Shown: one piece after another, positions 50,072 to 57,506 of the stretch
Numbering within the stretch: the stretch's first letter is position 1
Layout: every line of letters starts with the position of its first letter
Origin: Fibrobacter sp. UBA4375
GTDB taxonomy: Bacteria > Fibrobacterota > Fibrobacteria > Fibrobacterales > Fibrobacteraceae
Assembly (NCBI GenBank): GCA_002391195.1
Contig: DGRZ01000093.1
Coordinates: 1 to 60,519 of the forward strand
Length of the DNA stretch: 60,519 nt
Direction of reading: 5' to 3'
Made by a program: the position numbers and the translations under genes
The notes under the pieces: generated by a model
Told to the model about the DNA's origin: nothing
Database searches by the model: none
Seen by the model: the letters and a program-made list of their open reading frames with translations, nothing else

Positions 50072-50148
50072 TATATAAAGAACCAAAAATCAAAGTAACG
50101 AAAATCACATTGCGATTTTCGTCACAAAAACAAAAATTTACAACAGTC

Positions 50149-50187
50149 CGCCGGCGTTGGAATACACGTGGCCCACGTTCTCGGCGC
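50149..50187. repeat. 39-bp direct repeat, left copy
   Basis: Identical over 39 bp to 57557-57595 in the TPR gene, same orientation. The two copies bracket the accessory block. Confidence 0.85.
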
Positions 50188-50218
50188 AGAAAAAGACGCC
50201 GACAAGTGGAAACCTTAT

Positions 50219-50298
50219 TAGGCTCGGTTCTGTTCGTCCCCTATGCCTATGGGACTTTCTCGCTCATCGATATAAACTTTATTTGCAACCGAGCCTTA
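50219..50298. other. Structured gene-free element with 10-bp inverted ends
   Basis: AGGCTCGGTT and AACCGAGCCT face each other about 55 nt apart, with an inner GTCCC/GGGAC hairpin. It is not a tRNA (no T-arm or anticodon arm). It could be a small RNA, a minimal mobile element or a mRNA end structure. The right arm abuts the stop of the next gene. Confidence 0.35.
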
Positions 50299-50760
50299 TG
50301 GAGCATGTAATGTCGGAGTCGCAGCCGTCGTTTCGATTTCATCGTAATCAATGCTTATTTCGTTCCATTTTTTGGTAACCCTGTAAACAGCGTATTCGTC
50401 TTCCTTTATGTAGCGAACATGCAACATCGAATCATTCAACCAGTTTACGTCAATACTGTCGCAACATCTTACCGCAATAACCGTCCTATCGCTTCTGTAA
50501 ACGGATTCGTCTAGAGAGTCGCTTGAATTCAATACCGCAACGGAATGGGACTTTCCGCCAGCACCGCCACCCCATGCCGCCGTGAAAACTACAGCCTTGT
50601 GGACTCCATCTGGCGACAAAATTTCTACTTCCGGTTTGATCGTAATTGAATCATCATAAGTGCAAACAACATAACCGGTAATGATAACAGTGAATACACC
50701 CAGTGCCGCAAATGGTGCAGTTATTACAAAAAACAGAATTTTTAAATCCCTTTTACTCAT
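50296..50760 (-). CDS. Membrane-anchored protein, candidate immunity protein (DUF5412-like)
   Basis: 154 residues from ATG 50760, which overlaps the previous small gene's stop (ATGA). One N-terminal transmembrane helix (about 8-32) is followed by an about 120-residue extracytoplasmic domain with the segment I-L-S-P-D-G-V-H-K-A-V-V-F and G-G-G-A-G-G-K-S-H-S-V-A-V-L, recalling the DUF5412 pattern. There is a Cys pair C-C in the middle. It lies third in a tight run after an Ntox44-like toxin, so it is the best immunity candidate if the toxin acts outside the cytoplasm. That role is inference from position. Confidence 0.65.
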   Translation of the reverse strand: MSKRDLKILFFVITAPFAALGVFTVIITGYVVCTYDDSITIKPEVEILSPDGVHKAVVFTAAWGGGAGGKSHSVAVLNSSDSLDESVYRSDRTVIAVRCCDSIDVNWLNDSMLHVRYIKEDEYAVYRVTKKWNEISIDYDEIETTAATPTLHAP

Positions 50761-50867
50761 ACCTTCATCACCGCAACAGATATCCCGATTATGACTAGAA
50801 CGATGTACACCAAGAGTGCGCACCACTTCAGCATTTTTTTGAAAATAAACGTGAACTTATTTTTCAT
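50757..50867 (-). CDS. 36-residue membrane protein between toxin and candidate immunity gene
   Basis: ATG 50867 overlaps the toxin gene's end by 11 nt, and its TGA overlaps the ATG of the following gene (ATGA). The sequence is basic then hydrophobic: M-K-N-K-F-T-F-I-F-K-K-M, then one helix A-L-L-V-Y-I-V-L-V-I-I-G-I-S-V-A-V. Its double overlap suggests it is translated as part of the module. It may be a membrane partner of the immunity protein or a leader peptide. Confidence 0.55.
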   Translation of the reverse strand: MKNKFTFIFKKMLKWCALLVYIVLVIIGISVAVMKV

Positions 50868-51324
50868 AGCAGGCGTCAAAATAGTCCATTCCCAGTTTTA
50901 TCTGTTCTTGATCTTTAGGATCATCACCAAAAGATGATGAAAAGAAGGAGCCATACTCTGATTTGTGAGTTCCATCTTTATATTGAGCCAGACCAGCTCC
51001 GGCCTGGAGTATCATCCTTGGGATTCCCGCAGCACGTCCTGTAGCACCATAGTTCACATTTCCAAAATCTTCAAATGGGCCTTGATTCTTGTAGTCCCAT
51101 CGGTGATGTGTATTTACGGCATCGACAAATGGGATAATCGGCAAATGCCAATTACGCGCTTCTGCAATATTATTATCTAAAGTAGCAGGAGTTGGCCCGT
51201 ATGGCAAGAAATTTTTATAAAAGTTGCAGGACTCCACATTGGGTAGGGCCACCCATGTTTTGTCTTGCAGTACAGCTTTATCGCCCTTTTTAGCAACCAT
51301 TTCGGTATACTCATTTAGTGTCAT
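50857..51324 (-). CDS. Orphan polymorphic-toxin cassette, Ntox44-type
   Basis: 155 residues from ATG 51324 (AAAGG site 8 nt upstream); the frame stays open to a TTG at 51414. The C-terminal about 90 residues match the Ntox44 (Toxin_44) pattern: W-D-Y-K-N-Q-G, F-E-D-F-G-N-V-N-Y-G-A-T-G-R-A-A-G-I-P, A-G-A-G-L-A-Q-Y-K, G-S-F and F-G-D-D-P-K-D-Q-E-Q-I-K-L-G-M-D-Y-F. Such domains normally sit at the C-terminus of long secreted toxins; here there is no delivery region and no signal peptide, so it resembles a displaced cassette. Two small membrane genes follow with overlaps. AT-richer than the flanking core genes. Confidence 0.75.
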   Translation of the reverse strand: MTLNEYTEMVAKKGDKAVLQDKTWVALPNVESCNFYKNFLPYGPTPATLDNNIAEARNWHLPIIPFVDAVNTHHRWDYKNQGPFEDFGNVNYGATGRAAGIPRMILQAGAGLAQYKDGTHKSEYGSFFSSSFGDDPKDQEQIKLGMDYFDACYEK

Positions 51325-51555
51325 AATGACCTTTAACCTTTCCAGGCACCGCTCTGGATAAAGAATGTTTGTGATTTTGTCCGCCCGTTCGGACCATTCT
51401 GGGAATCGGAACAACCAACGTACACAATTATTCCGCTCTTGCTGCCCGTCATAAACAAACCTAACTTACGACAGGGCTTTATCAATGGCAAGGTCATTTA
51501 CTGCCGTAAAATATATATTTTTCTTTCACTCAAAGCAAGTATTTCTGCAAAAAAA
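51325..51555. other. Gene-poor gap upstream of toxin cassette
   Basis: About 230 nt. It contains an open extension of the toxin frame (to 51414), a short frame in another phase, and a leftward TATATTTT element (51515-51508) that could be the module promoter. No conserved delivery-domain remnant could be recognised. Confidence 0.4.
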
Positions 51556-52212
51556 TCACTTACAGTAAATCGGGTTGTTGACTTTTTTGACCTTTTTCAT
51601 TCCATTCTTGCTCATGCAATAGCCCTCGTGATTATCGCCAACAAATCTCAAAGTTCCATCTTTGCGGTAAATTTCCCAATGTCCATATTCCATAAGGTCT
51701 TTTTCTCCAGATTGAACCGAAGCTAGTGCCTCCAGCTCCGACAGAACATGCCTTTGATAATCATTTTGTGCAAATGTAACTAGGGAACTGTCGGTTTCAA
51801 TATTGTGGAGTCCACAATTGAAATAGTTTACCCCGTACTCAATGTCAAAACCGGCAAAGCTAATTTCGCCGATATTCACCTCATTTACGTTGAACACCTC
51901 GTAATCGCATTGATAGACCATCTTGTGACGATTGTAGGTTACAAATACAATATCATTTTTAGTGAACTGTTTGCCGGTGTATTCGGGAATCCAAATGGCT
52001 TTATCATCCCAATAGACGCCTTCGCCCTCTTCGGGAAAAGGCTCTCCATTAGAAAATGTGGGCCAGCGCTTAAAAACCTTGACAAACTGATTGTCACTAA
52101 AAACATAACACCCATAAAAAGGAGTCATTTGCTCGTCATAATTGGTACAGATTGGATTAACGGCAAAAATGCAAGAAAAACCTATCAAAATTGCAAGGAG
52201 CATCTTCTTCAT
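51556..52212 (-). CDS. Small secreted protein, function unknown
   Basis: 218 residues with a signal peptide (M-K-K-M-L-L-A-I-L-I-G-F-S-C-I-F-A). The mature protein is rich in aromatic residues and has six cysteines after the signal (C-T-N-Y, Y-G-C-Y, Y-Q-C-D-Y, F-N-C-G, G-Y-C-M, I-Y-C-K), so disulfide-stabilised. No family recognised. It lies 9 nt after another small secreted protein gene on the same strand and before the toxin cassette. It could be a host- or competitor-facing protein. Confidence 0.68.
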   Translation of the reverse strand: MKKMLLAILIGFSCIFAVNPICTNYDEQMTPFYGCYVFSDNQFVKVFKRWPTFSNGEPFPEEGEGVYWDDKAIWIPEYTGKQFTKNDIVFVTYNRHKMVYQCDYEVFNVNEVNIGEISFAGFDIEYGVNYFNCGLHNIETDSSLVTFAQNDYQRHVLSELEALASVQSGEKDLMEYGHWEIYRKDGTLRFVGDNHEGYCMSKNGMKKVKKVNNPIYCK

Positions 52213-52221
52213 AGACGATTC

Positions 52222-52452
52222 TCATATTTCAAGACACTTATTTTTGGGGAACCAATAGCCATGACCGCCCTTGGGATAATAAAACAGAACATATTCTCCG
52301 GCTTTCGCATATACACCAAAATATGCGATCCATTCTCCTTGATAGCTATAGCGTCCATTTCCAGGAGACCAACCATTACGCGAAAGACATTTAAAGTTAT
52401 AGGCCGATGCGGAAATTGCCAAAATGAGAATAGCGCCTAGTATTCGAATCAT
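52222..52452 (-). CDS. 76-residue secreted protein
   Basis: Signal peptide about 1-17 (I-L-I-L-A-I-S-A-S-A), mature part about 59 residues with two Cys and many Tyr, Trp and Gly (W-I-A-Y-F-G-V-Y-A-K-A-G-E-Y-V-L-F-Y). Unknown function. It starts 1 nt before the end of the broken FISUMP gene and is followed after 9 nt by the 218-residue secreted protein, so the run looks like one transcript. Confidence 0.62.
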   Translation of the reverse strand: MIRILGAILILAISASAYNFKCLSRNGWSPGNGRYSYQGEWIAYFGVYAKAGEYVLFYYPKGGHGYWFPKNKCLEI

Positions 52453-52453
52453 A

Positions 52454-53538
52454 CTAATAATCCTTCACGCAACGAACAGAATATGCTTGGGATTTGTTGT
52501 TGTACATAGTGTTTTTACCGGAGGCATCCCAGCTAAAACTATTCCTATTTAAACTCCAATAGTAGGCGTTAGTGTAATCATATTCGTCTGAACTCCAAAA
52601 ATAAGCTTCTTCCACAAGAGATCCCGAGGTGGTTTGGGGTGTTGGATTACAAGAAAAGTCATTTTGCAGACTTCCTCCTCTTGTACAACGACCGGACACA
52701 AGTACGGATAAACCATATGAATCATAATTTGCGCCGTACTTTGTATCTGACCACCACATGTCAGGAGTTCCCATAATACTCCTTAACGTTAGCCATTCCT
52801 TGCTTGAAGGCAAATGCCAACCATTGGGGCATACACCCCTAACGACGGTAGTTCCGTCCAAACCACATTTGCTGTCATATCCACATGTTGCCCCACTTTT
52901 TGAAAAAATAGCGGCGGAATCAACGGCCGCAGCCCAGGTATAATATCATCCATATTGTAAACAGACTCCATTTTCTTCCGTAGAACAGACACTCTGTGCA
53001 GAACCTTTGTTGTATTCATAGTTCAAATTTTCAGCCATCCAAGTTTGCCGCCCTATGGTGACAATTCTGTATTGTTTCCCGTCTCGTTCATCAACCAGGA
53101 TATTCGGCTTCTCTCCTGAGATTTCATCATTTATACCTATGAACAAACTGGTGGTATCCTTTCCACAAGAAATTTTCAAGGAATCAATATCCTTCGGAAC
53201 TATGGAACAACCTAACCCATCTAACCCATTCTTACCATCGGAGCCATTTTCTCCATTTTGTCCGTCATGTCCATCTGTTCCATTTTGGCCATCACGACCA
53301 TTAGCCCCCTGAGAGAAATCCATTCTTTTCCATTGCATGTATATACGGACGCAGAATCCTTTATGAATACTATATCCCCAATATTTAAACTATCGCAATC
53401 TTGCTTTGACAGCTTTTTCTCTGATTCGAGTATCGAAACTGATGTATCTGGATAAGTGTTGTAGACCTTGGTGACTTCATCACCACAGCCAAACAAGACA
53501 AAAGCGAATGTATAAACAATAAGCGTTTCTTTTCTCAT
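52454..53538 (-). pseudogene. Broken FISUMP lipoprotein with collagen-like repeats
   Basis: Start ATG 53538 with AAAGGAGAT; lipobox L-F-G-C. Frame 1 runs to C-N-G-K-E-W-I-S-L-R-G, then a single-base loss in a run of five G (about 53311-53315) shifts the frame. Adding one G restores eleven G-x-y collagen-like triplets, then a FISUMP start (D-E-R-D-G-K-Q-Y-R-I-V-T-I-G, W-M-A-E-N-L-N-Y). In the same frame a TGA at 52946-52948 replaces the Arg expected after C-L-Q-Y-G; reading resumes Y-Y-T-W-A-A-A and ends S-V-R-C-V-K-D-Y. Two lesions, one in a homopolymer: degraded, or phase variable plus one nonsense change. Confidence 0.75.
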
Positions 53539-53552
53539 ACTTCACATCTCCT

Positions 53553-53768
53553 TTACCAATAACAGCGTTCTGTCGCAGCCTTTTGTACAAGTTCATCATG
53601 CTGAGCCCCATGATACCCCGTCCAACCGTACTGAAGTTCGCAATTCCAACGACAACCTGGATGAGCTTCCATACATCGATGAACGCGTCCAAAGCCACAA
53701 CCTGAAAGCATTACGCTGCACAATATGGCAAGTAACACTAGTAGCACAGTATTTCCCATTTTCTTCAT
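53553..53768 (-). CDS. Small Cys-rich lipoprotein
   Basis: 71 residues from ATG 53768 (AAAGGGATG upstream); the frame to 53822 is too long. Lipobox M-L-S-G-C (Cys24), then about 47 residues with four further Cys (C32, C39, C43, C69) and the segment W-N-C-E-L-Q-Y-G-W-T-G-Y-H-G-A-Q-H. Two disulfides are likely. Function unknown. It precedes the broken FISUMP gene by 14 nt. Confidence 0.62.
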   Translation of the reverse strand: MKKMGNTVLLVLLAILCSVMLSGCGFGRVHRCMEAHPGCRWNCELQYGWTGYHGAQHDELVQKAATERCYW

Positions 53769-53858
53769 ATCATCATCCCTTTCCGCCCAAGGCGGGGTTA
53801 AAAGCCAGACCCTGCTTGCCACTCCTTGTCATCAGGAACAAGCACGTAGACTGGCAGC

Positions 53859-56459
53859 CTAGTCCCGAAGGCAACGAATAGAGTAGCCACTATCCTTAGT
53901 AATGCCACTAGTAAAAAAGCCGTAATCATCGAAGCGCAAGTAAACGCTTTTCGCATCGGAGCTCCAGAAATATGCGACTAGGCCATCCCTATTGTAAAAA
54001 CTGCCATTAGAACAATCACCAGCAGCCAATGCAGAGAACCCGAAAGCATTCGTATTTTCTACTCCATACTCCTCCCATCCATTTTGGGACTTGATGCCTG
54101 CAGTGGACATGCCCACTGCATTAATCAGGGTATCCCATTCATCCATACTTGGCAAGTGCCAACCGCTAGGACAGACACCCTGGACCGGCAACGCCGAAGA
54201 GCATATTGAACCATATCCGCAACCGGTCATTGCTGAATCCATTGCCGCAGCCCAGGTGTAATAACGGCCATAAGTATCACATTTATCTAGATCATTGGCA
54301 TAGCACCAAGACCAATCATAAGCTTCATCACCAGCACCACCTTGCCCAGGATTGTAATTCAAATTTTCAGCCATCCATAGCTGCGACTTGATACCTACCG
54401 TTTTATATTCGTGACCGTCTCGCTCATCTATTATCACACCCTTATTCAGCTTTTCAGTCGTGAAATTCCAAACAGACGATTCACACTTATAGTAAGAATA
54501 TTGTCCACTTAAAATCTTGAATTCACCTTCCGTGTAATTCGTACATCCCACACCTGCAAGAACATCATTTTCTGTCGCCACCCTGAAAGCACCATCATCA
54601 CAAACATATTTGAATGAAGGATTAATTCGGCCATCCACAATTTTCCCGTCTTCGGAACATTCCCTTTGATAGGTGTCATACTCCAGCGTAGTGGCAGTGC
54701 GCCAAGCTTTGTCGCCTTCTCCATAGATATAGAAGACTTTATCATTTACCTGGCCTGCACGAACTTCACCGTCAAATTCTCCGGCACCCCATGTCGCAGT
54801 ATCTTTTTCAATATTCGTCGCCACACGCCAGTTCCCAACATCACATTTGTACCACACATTGTCAGAACCCAATCCCACAGTGTCTTGGCGAACCATTGTA
54901 CAGCCACGTAAACCAATCAAACAATCGCTTCCGTTTCCTAAACGCCATTCTCCATTTTCAAACACATAACAACTCTTTCTATTCACATTTCCCCACTGGC
55001 TGTCACCATCCTTACCCGAGATCCAGTGGTAAGTATCATACTCAACAACAGAGGATTCAACCCACTGATTTAACTTACAGGTGTAATAGGTTGAACCAAC
55101 TTTTCCAACAGAATCTGCTATCGTCGCCACGCAGCCACCGAGATGAGCTTCTACATCGCTTGCAGAACGCCAGGCGCCGTTGTCAAAGACATAGATGAAA
55201 CCTGTAACATTCCCCTCCTTGATTACTCCATCGGTAGAATCCTTCCAGCCGAAGGTATCTTTCTCTACGTCTGTAGCGATACGCCACTCACGATTCGTAC
55301 AAATATAGTGTGTGCCGATAGCTTCAATAACCTCTTCAAAAAGTCTTTCTGTACAACCGCCAAGCACCTCCTCCACTTCAGTTGCCGTGCGCCAAGCATT
55401 GATATCGCAATCATAAGGAATTCCTGTTACCGTTCCCTTTACGATTTTTCCATCTTCGTCGCAAACCTGCTCGTAGGTATCATACTCAACCACAGCCGCC
55501 AATCGCCACGCCATATTTTCGCAAATAAAGTAGGACCCGTAACTTTCGCTCAATTCATTTATGTTTTGCCTCACCATCCCTTCACGCTTGGCATCACAAA
55601 GTCCAAGACCATAATTTTGCCACCAGAAATTGTTTACATACTTTTCGAAATTGGGTACACCCATAAGCATTCCCCAAGCATAAACATTGCTACGAATCCT
55701 TGCCAATCCGCCATTCAAACCTTGATTTGACGCCCAATCGGCAACAGCTGTCGCAGTCTTTACATCATTCCATATTCCATCAGTTTCGATATCTGCCGCA
55801 TAATCAGCAAGTCGCTCACTGAATGCCGCTTCAGACAAATCTCCTTGCATCAGAACAGACAAAGCAAGCAGTGCCGCACTCTGTTCACTTTCTCCGAAAA
55901 TGTTTAGGTCTTCTGCAGGAGAGAAATCCCCCTCAATTTCAAAAGACTTGAACACCTCCGACTCAGCCCGTTTCTTCGCCCCTTTAACGGACAGGGAATC
56001 CGTTGATGTCAGATACAAAGAACGTTCGTATGTTAAATGTGTAAGCAGGTTTACGTTCACCTCATCACGGTCGGAAAGGTCCGTGAGCGCGTAAAGTGTC
56101 ACCTGGCTATTGGATCTTTCGCCTGTGACCTCGTTACGGTAAAAACCGGTAGCCTTCAAAAGGGCATACTGGGATTCTAGCCGTTTTACGTTTATTGAGA
56201 ACTCTCCCATGTCGTTTTTGATTTTTCCTTCGAATCCAAGACCGGTCTGCGCCAGGGTTTCGCCATCCAATTCTTGAACGGTCACACTGGAACCGTTCAC
56301 AAAGGGTCCCTTCTGAGATACGCCCGAAACGGTCTTTTCGGCAATGGCCACAACGCCCTCGCTCTGTTCATCCGTGCCGGCAGTATCCTTAACATCAGAG
56401 CATGCGTTAAATACGGCGACTAATACACAAAAAAACGCCGTATCTACAAATCTTTTCAT
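53859..56459 (-). CDS. FISUMP lipoprotein D with about ten W-R-x-A-T repeats
   Basis: 866 residues from ATG 56459 (AAAGGGG upstream); a TTG two codons earlier is possible. Lipobox V-F-N-A-C. The first about 300 residues parallel lipoprotein C: V-S-G-V-S-Q-K-G-P-F-V-N-G-S-S module, helical domain, W-W-Q-N-Y-G-L-G-L-C. Then about ten units of 35-50 residues with the core Y-x-C-x5-W-R-x-A-T-x2-E-x-D-T (about residues 310-690), often with a Cys pair, and a FISUMP domain (D-E-R-D-G-H-E-Y-K-T-V-G-I, W-M-A-E-N-L-N-Y, C-P-S-G-W-H-L-P-S, S-I-R-C-L-R-D). A long surface stalk is likely. Lies 2 nt after its TIGR02147 partner. Confidence 0.87.
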   Translation of the reverse strand: MKRFVDTAFFCVLVAVFNACSDVKDTAGTDEQSEGVVAIAEKTVSGVSQKGPFVNGSSVTVQELDGETLAQTGLGFEGKIKNDMGEFSINVKRLESQYALLKATGFYRNEVTGERSNSQVTLYALTDLSDRDEVNVNLLTHLTYERSLYLTSTDSLSVKGAKKRAESEVFKSFEIEGDFSPAEDLNIFGESEQSAALLALSVLMQGDLSEAAFSERLADYAADIETDGIWNDVKTATAVADWASNQGLNGGLARIRSNVYAWGMLMGVPNFEKYVNNFWWQNYGLGLCDAKREGMVRQNINELSESYGSYFICENMAWRLAAVVEYDTYEQVCDEDGKIVKGTVTGIPYDCDINAWRTATEVEEVLGGCTERLFEEVIEAIGTHYICTNREWRIATDVEKDTFGWKDSTDGVIKEGNVTGFIYVFDNGAWRSASDVEAHLGGCVATIADSVGKVGSTYYTCKLNQWVESSVVEYDTYHWISGKDGDSQWGNVNRKSCYVFENGEWRLGNGSDCLIGLRGCTMVRQDTVGLGSDNVWYKCDVGNWRVATNIEKDTATWGAGEFDGEVRAGQVNDKVFYIYGEGDKAWRTATTLEYDTYQRECSEDGKIVDGRINPSFKYVCDDGAFRVATENDVLAGVGCTNYTEGEFKILSGQYSYYKCESSVWNFTTEKLNKGVIIDERDGHEYKTVGIKSQLWMAENLNYNPGQGGAGDEAYDWSWCYANDLDKCDTYGRYYTWAAAMDSAMTGCGYGSICSSALPVQGVCPSGWHLPSMDEWDTLINAVGMSTAGIKSQNGWEEYGVENTNAFGFSALAAGDCSNGSFYNRDGLVAYFWSSDAKSVYLRFDDYGFFTSGITKDSGYSIRCLRD

Positions 56460-56461
56460 AA

Positions 56462-57313
56462 TCAATCCCCTTTGCCCTTCTTGTTCGAATCCTCATACAT
56501 TTTTTCCGTCAATGGAAAAAATTGTATGTTCAGCCGGCACACCTTTTCTAGCTTTTTATCTTTCGATACAATGGATACTATTCGCTTGCGACATTCTGCA
56601 AGTTCCTTGACCACTTCCTTATAACTTTCTTCAGTCACGCCCATCGTGAGCCCGCTAAAATGCCTTTCCGAAATGGGCAATACGTCAAAGGCATCAAGAG
56701 CAAACTCTCCCATTTTACGGATAAGGGAATGGATTGCAACAGAAACCACATTCATGTCGCCTGTTGTAAGCGAACGTTTGGTCTGATGGTAATCTCCATT
56801 TTCGTCGCGGGTCAAAAATCCCGCACCCAATAAAAAATGAAGACTTTCAGCAACATCGGTGGCAGTCAACGGAAGCCTACAAGCCCTGGCAACTTCACTA
56901 GGCGACGCTCCTGGCATCAACGGAGCCATCTCACGGACTACGGAATGTTTCCAGGTTTCATAGTAAGCATAATACTCATTTCCTAAAAGTCGCACATTGC
57001 TTGCCGCCCGCAACGACTGCAACTCTTCAAAACATTTTCTTTTTTCTCTTTCCGTTTTGGCGTTCTCATATCGAACCATTAGAACAAAATAATCAAACTC
57101 AAATCCAACAAGTCCCATAGCGATAGCTGTTTTCTTGGCACCCTCTTCCAAAAGACGGGTTTTGCCATCACATACCAATTTGAGATATGAGCCCGATGCG
57201 AAACCCGCAAGCGCAGCAAATCCACGCCACGTAAACGACGAGCAACGCTTCCGCTCTCTGTAATAGTCTAGGATAAATTCTCGATAACTCTGATAATCAA
57301 AAACTGGTTTCAT
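56462..57313 (-). CDS. TIGR02147-family putative regulator (copy 2)
   Basis: 283 residues. F-D-Y-Q-S-Y-R-E-F-I-L-D-Y-Y at the N-terminus, helix-turn-helix-like F-T-W-R-G-F-A-A-L-A-G-F-A-S-G-S-Y-L-K-L-V-C-D-G-K, then a helical domain ending with R-H-F-S-G-L-T-M-G-V and C-R-L-N-I-Q-F-F-P-L-T. It parallels copy 1 throughout, including the closing L-N-x-Q-x-F-P-L-T, and has the same downstream partner type (FISUMP lipoprotein). Presumed transcriptional regulator; target unknown. The 193-nt gap before it is AT-rich and holds only its promoter region. Confidence 0.82.
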   Translation of the reverse strand: MKPVFDYQSYREFILDYYRERKRCSSFTWRGFAALAGFASGSYLKLVCDGKTRLLEEGAKKTAIAMGLVGFEFDYFVLMVRYENAKTEREKRKCFEELQSLRAASNVRLLGNEYYAYYETWKHSVVREMAPLMPGASPSEVARACRLPLTATDVAESLHFLLGAGFLTRDENGDYHQTKRSLTTGDMNVVSVAIHSLIRKMGEFALDAFDVLPISERHFSGLTMGVTEESYKEVVKELAECRKRIVSIVSKDKKLEKVCRLNIQFFPLTEKMYEDSNKKGKGD

Positions 57314-57506
57314 CTGTTTTTAAGTTAAACTTTTTTCAACAAAAAAACAATACTCTACCGTATTTTTTGAGAAAACAAATATGGTCAATTTAAGGAAAAA
57401 CCGCCAATTTTACAACTAACTACAATTTTTACAAGAATTCATAAAACAAAAAAGCGTTTCCATAGAACAAAATGGATTTTCTTAATTATTCTTTCGGAGG
57501 AGAAAA

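Noticed and set aside
50219..50298. Possible tRNA gene because of the paired ends
   Set aside because: No T-arm G-T-T-C consensus in position, no anticodon arm, and the end stem is 10 bp rather than 7.
52946..52948. TGA in the FISUMP pseudogene read as a recoded sense codon
   Set aside because: TGA serves as an ordinary stop in many intact genes here, and an independent frameshift lies in the same gene; a nonsense change is simpler.
53221..53338. Separate small genes in the three overlapping frames of the broken FISUMP locus
   Set aside because: Together they reconstruct one lipoprotein with a single-base shift and one stop, so they are fragments rather than genes.
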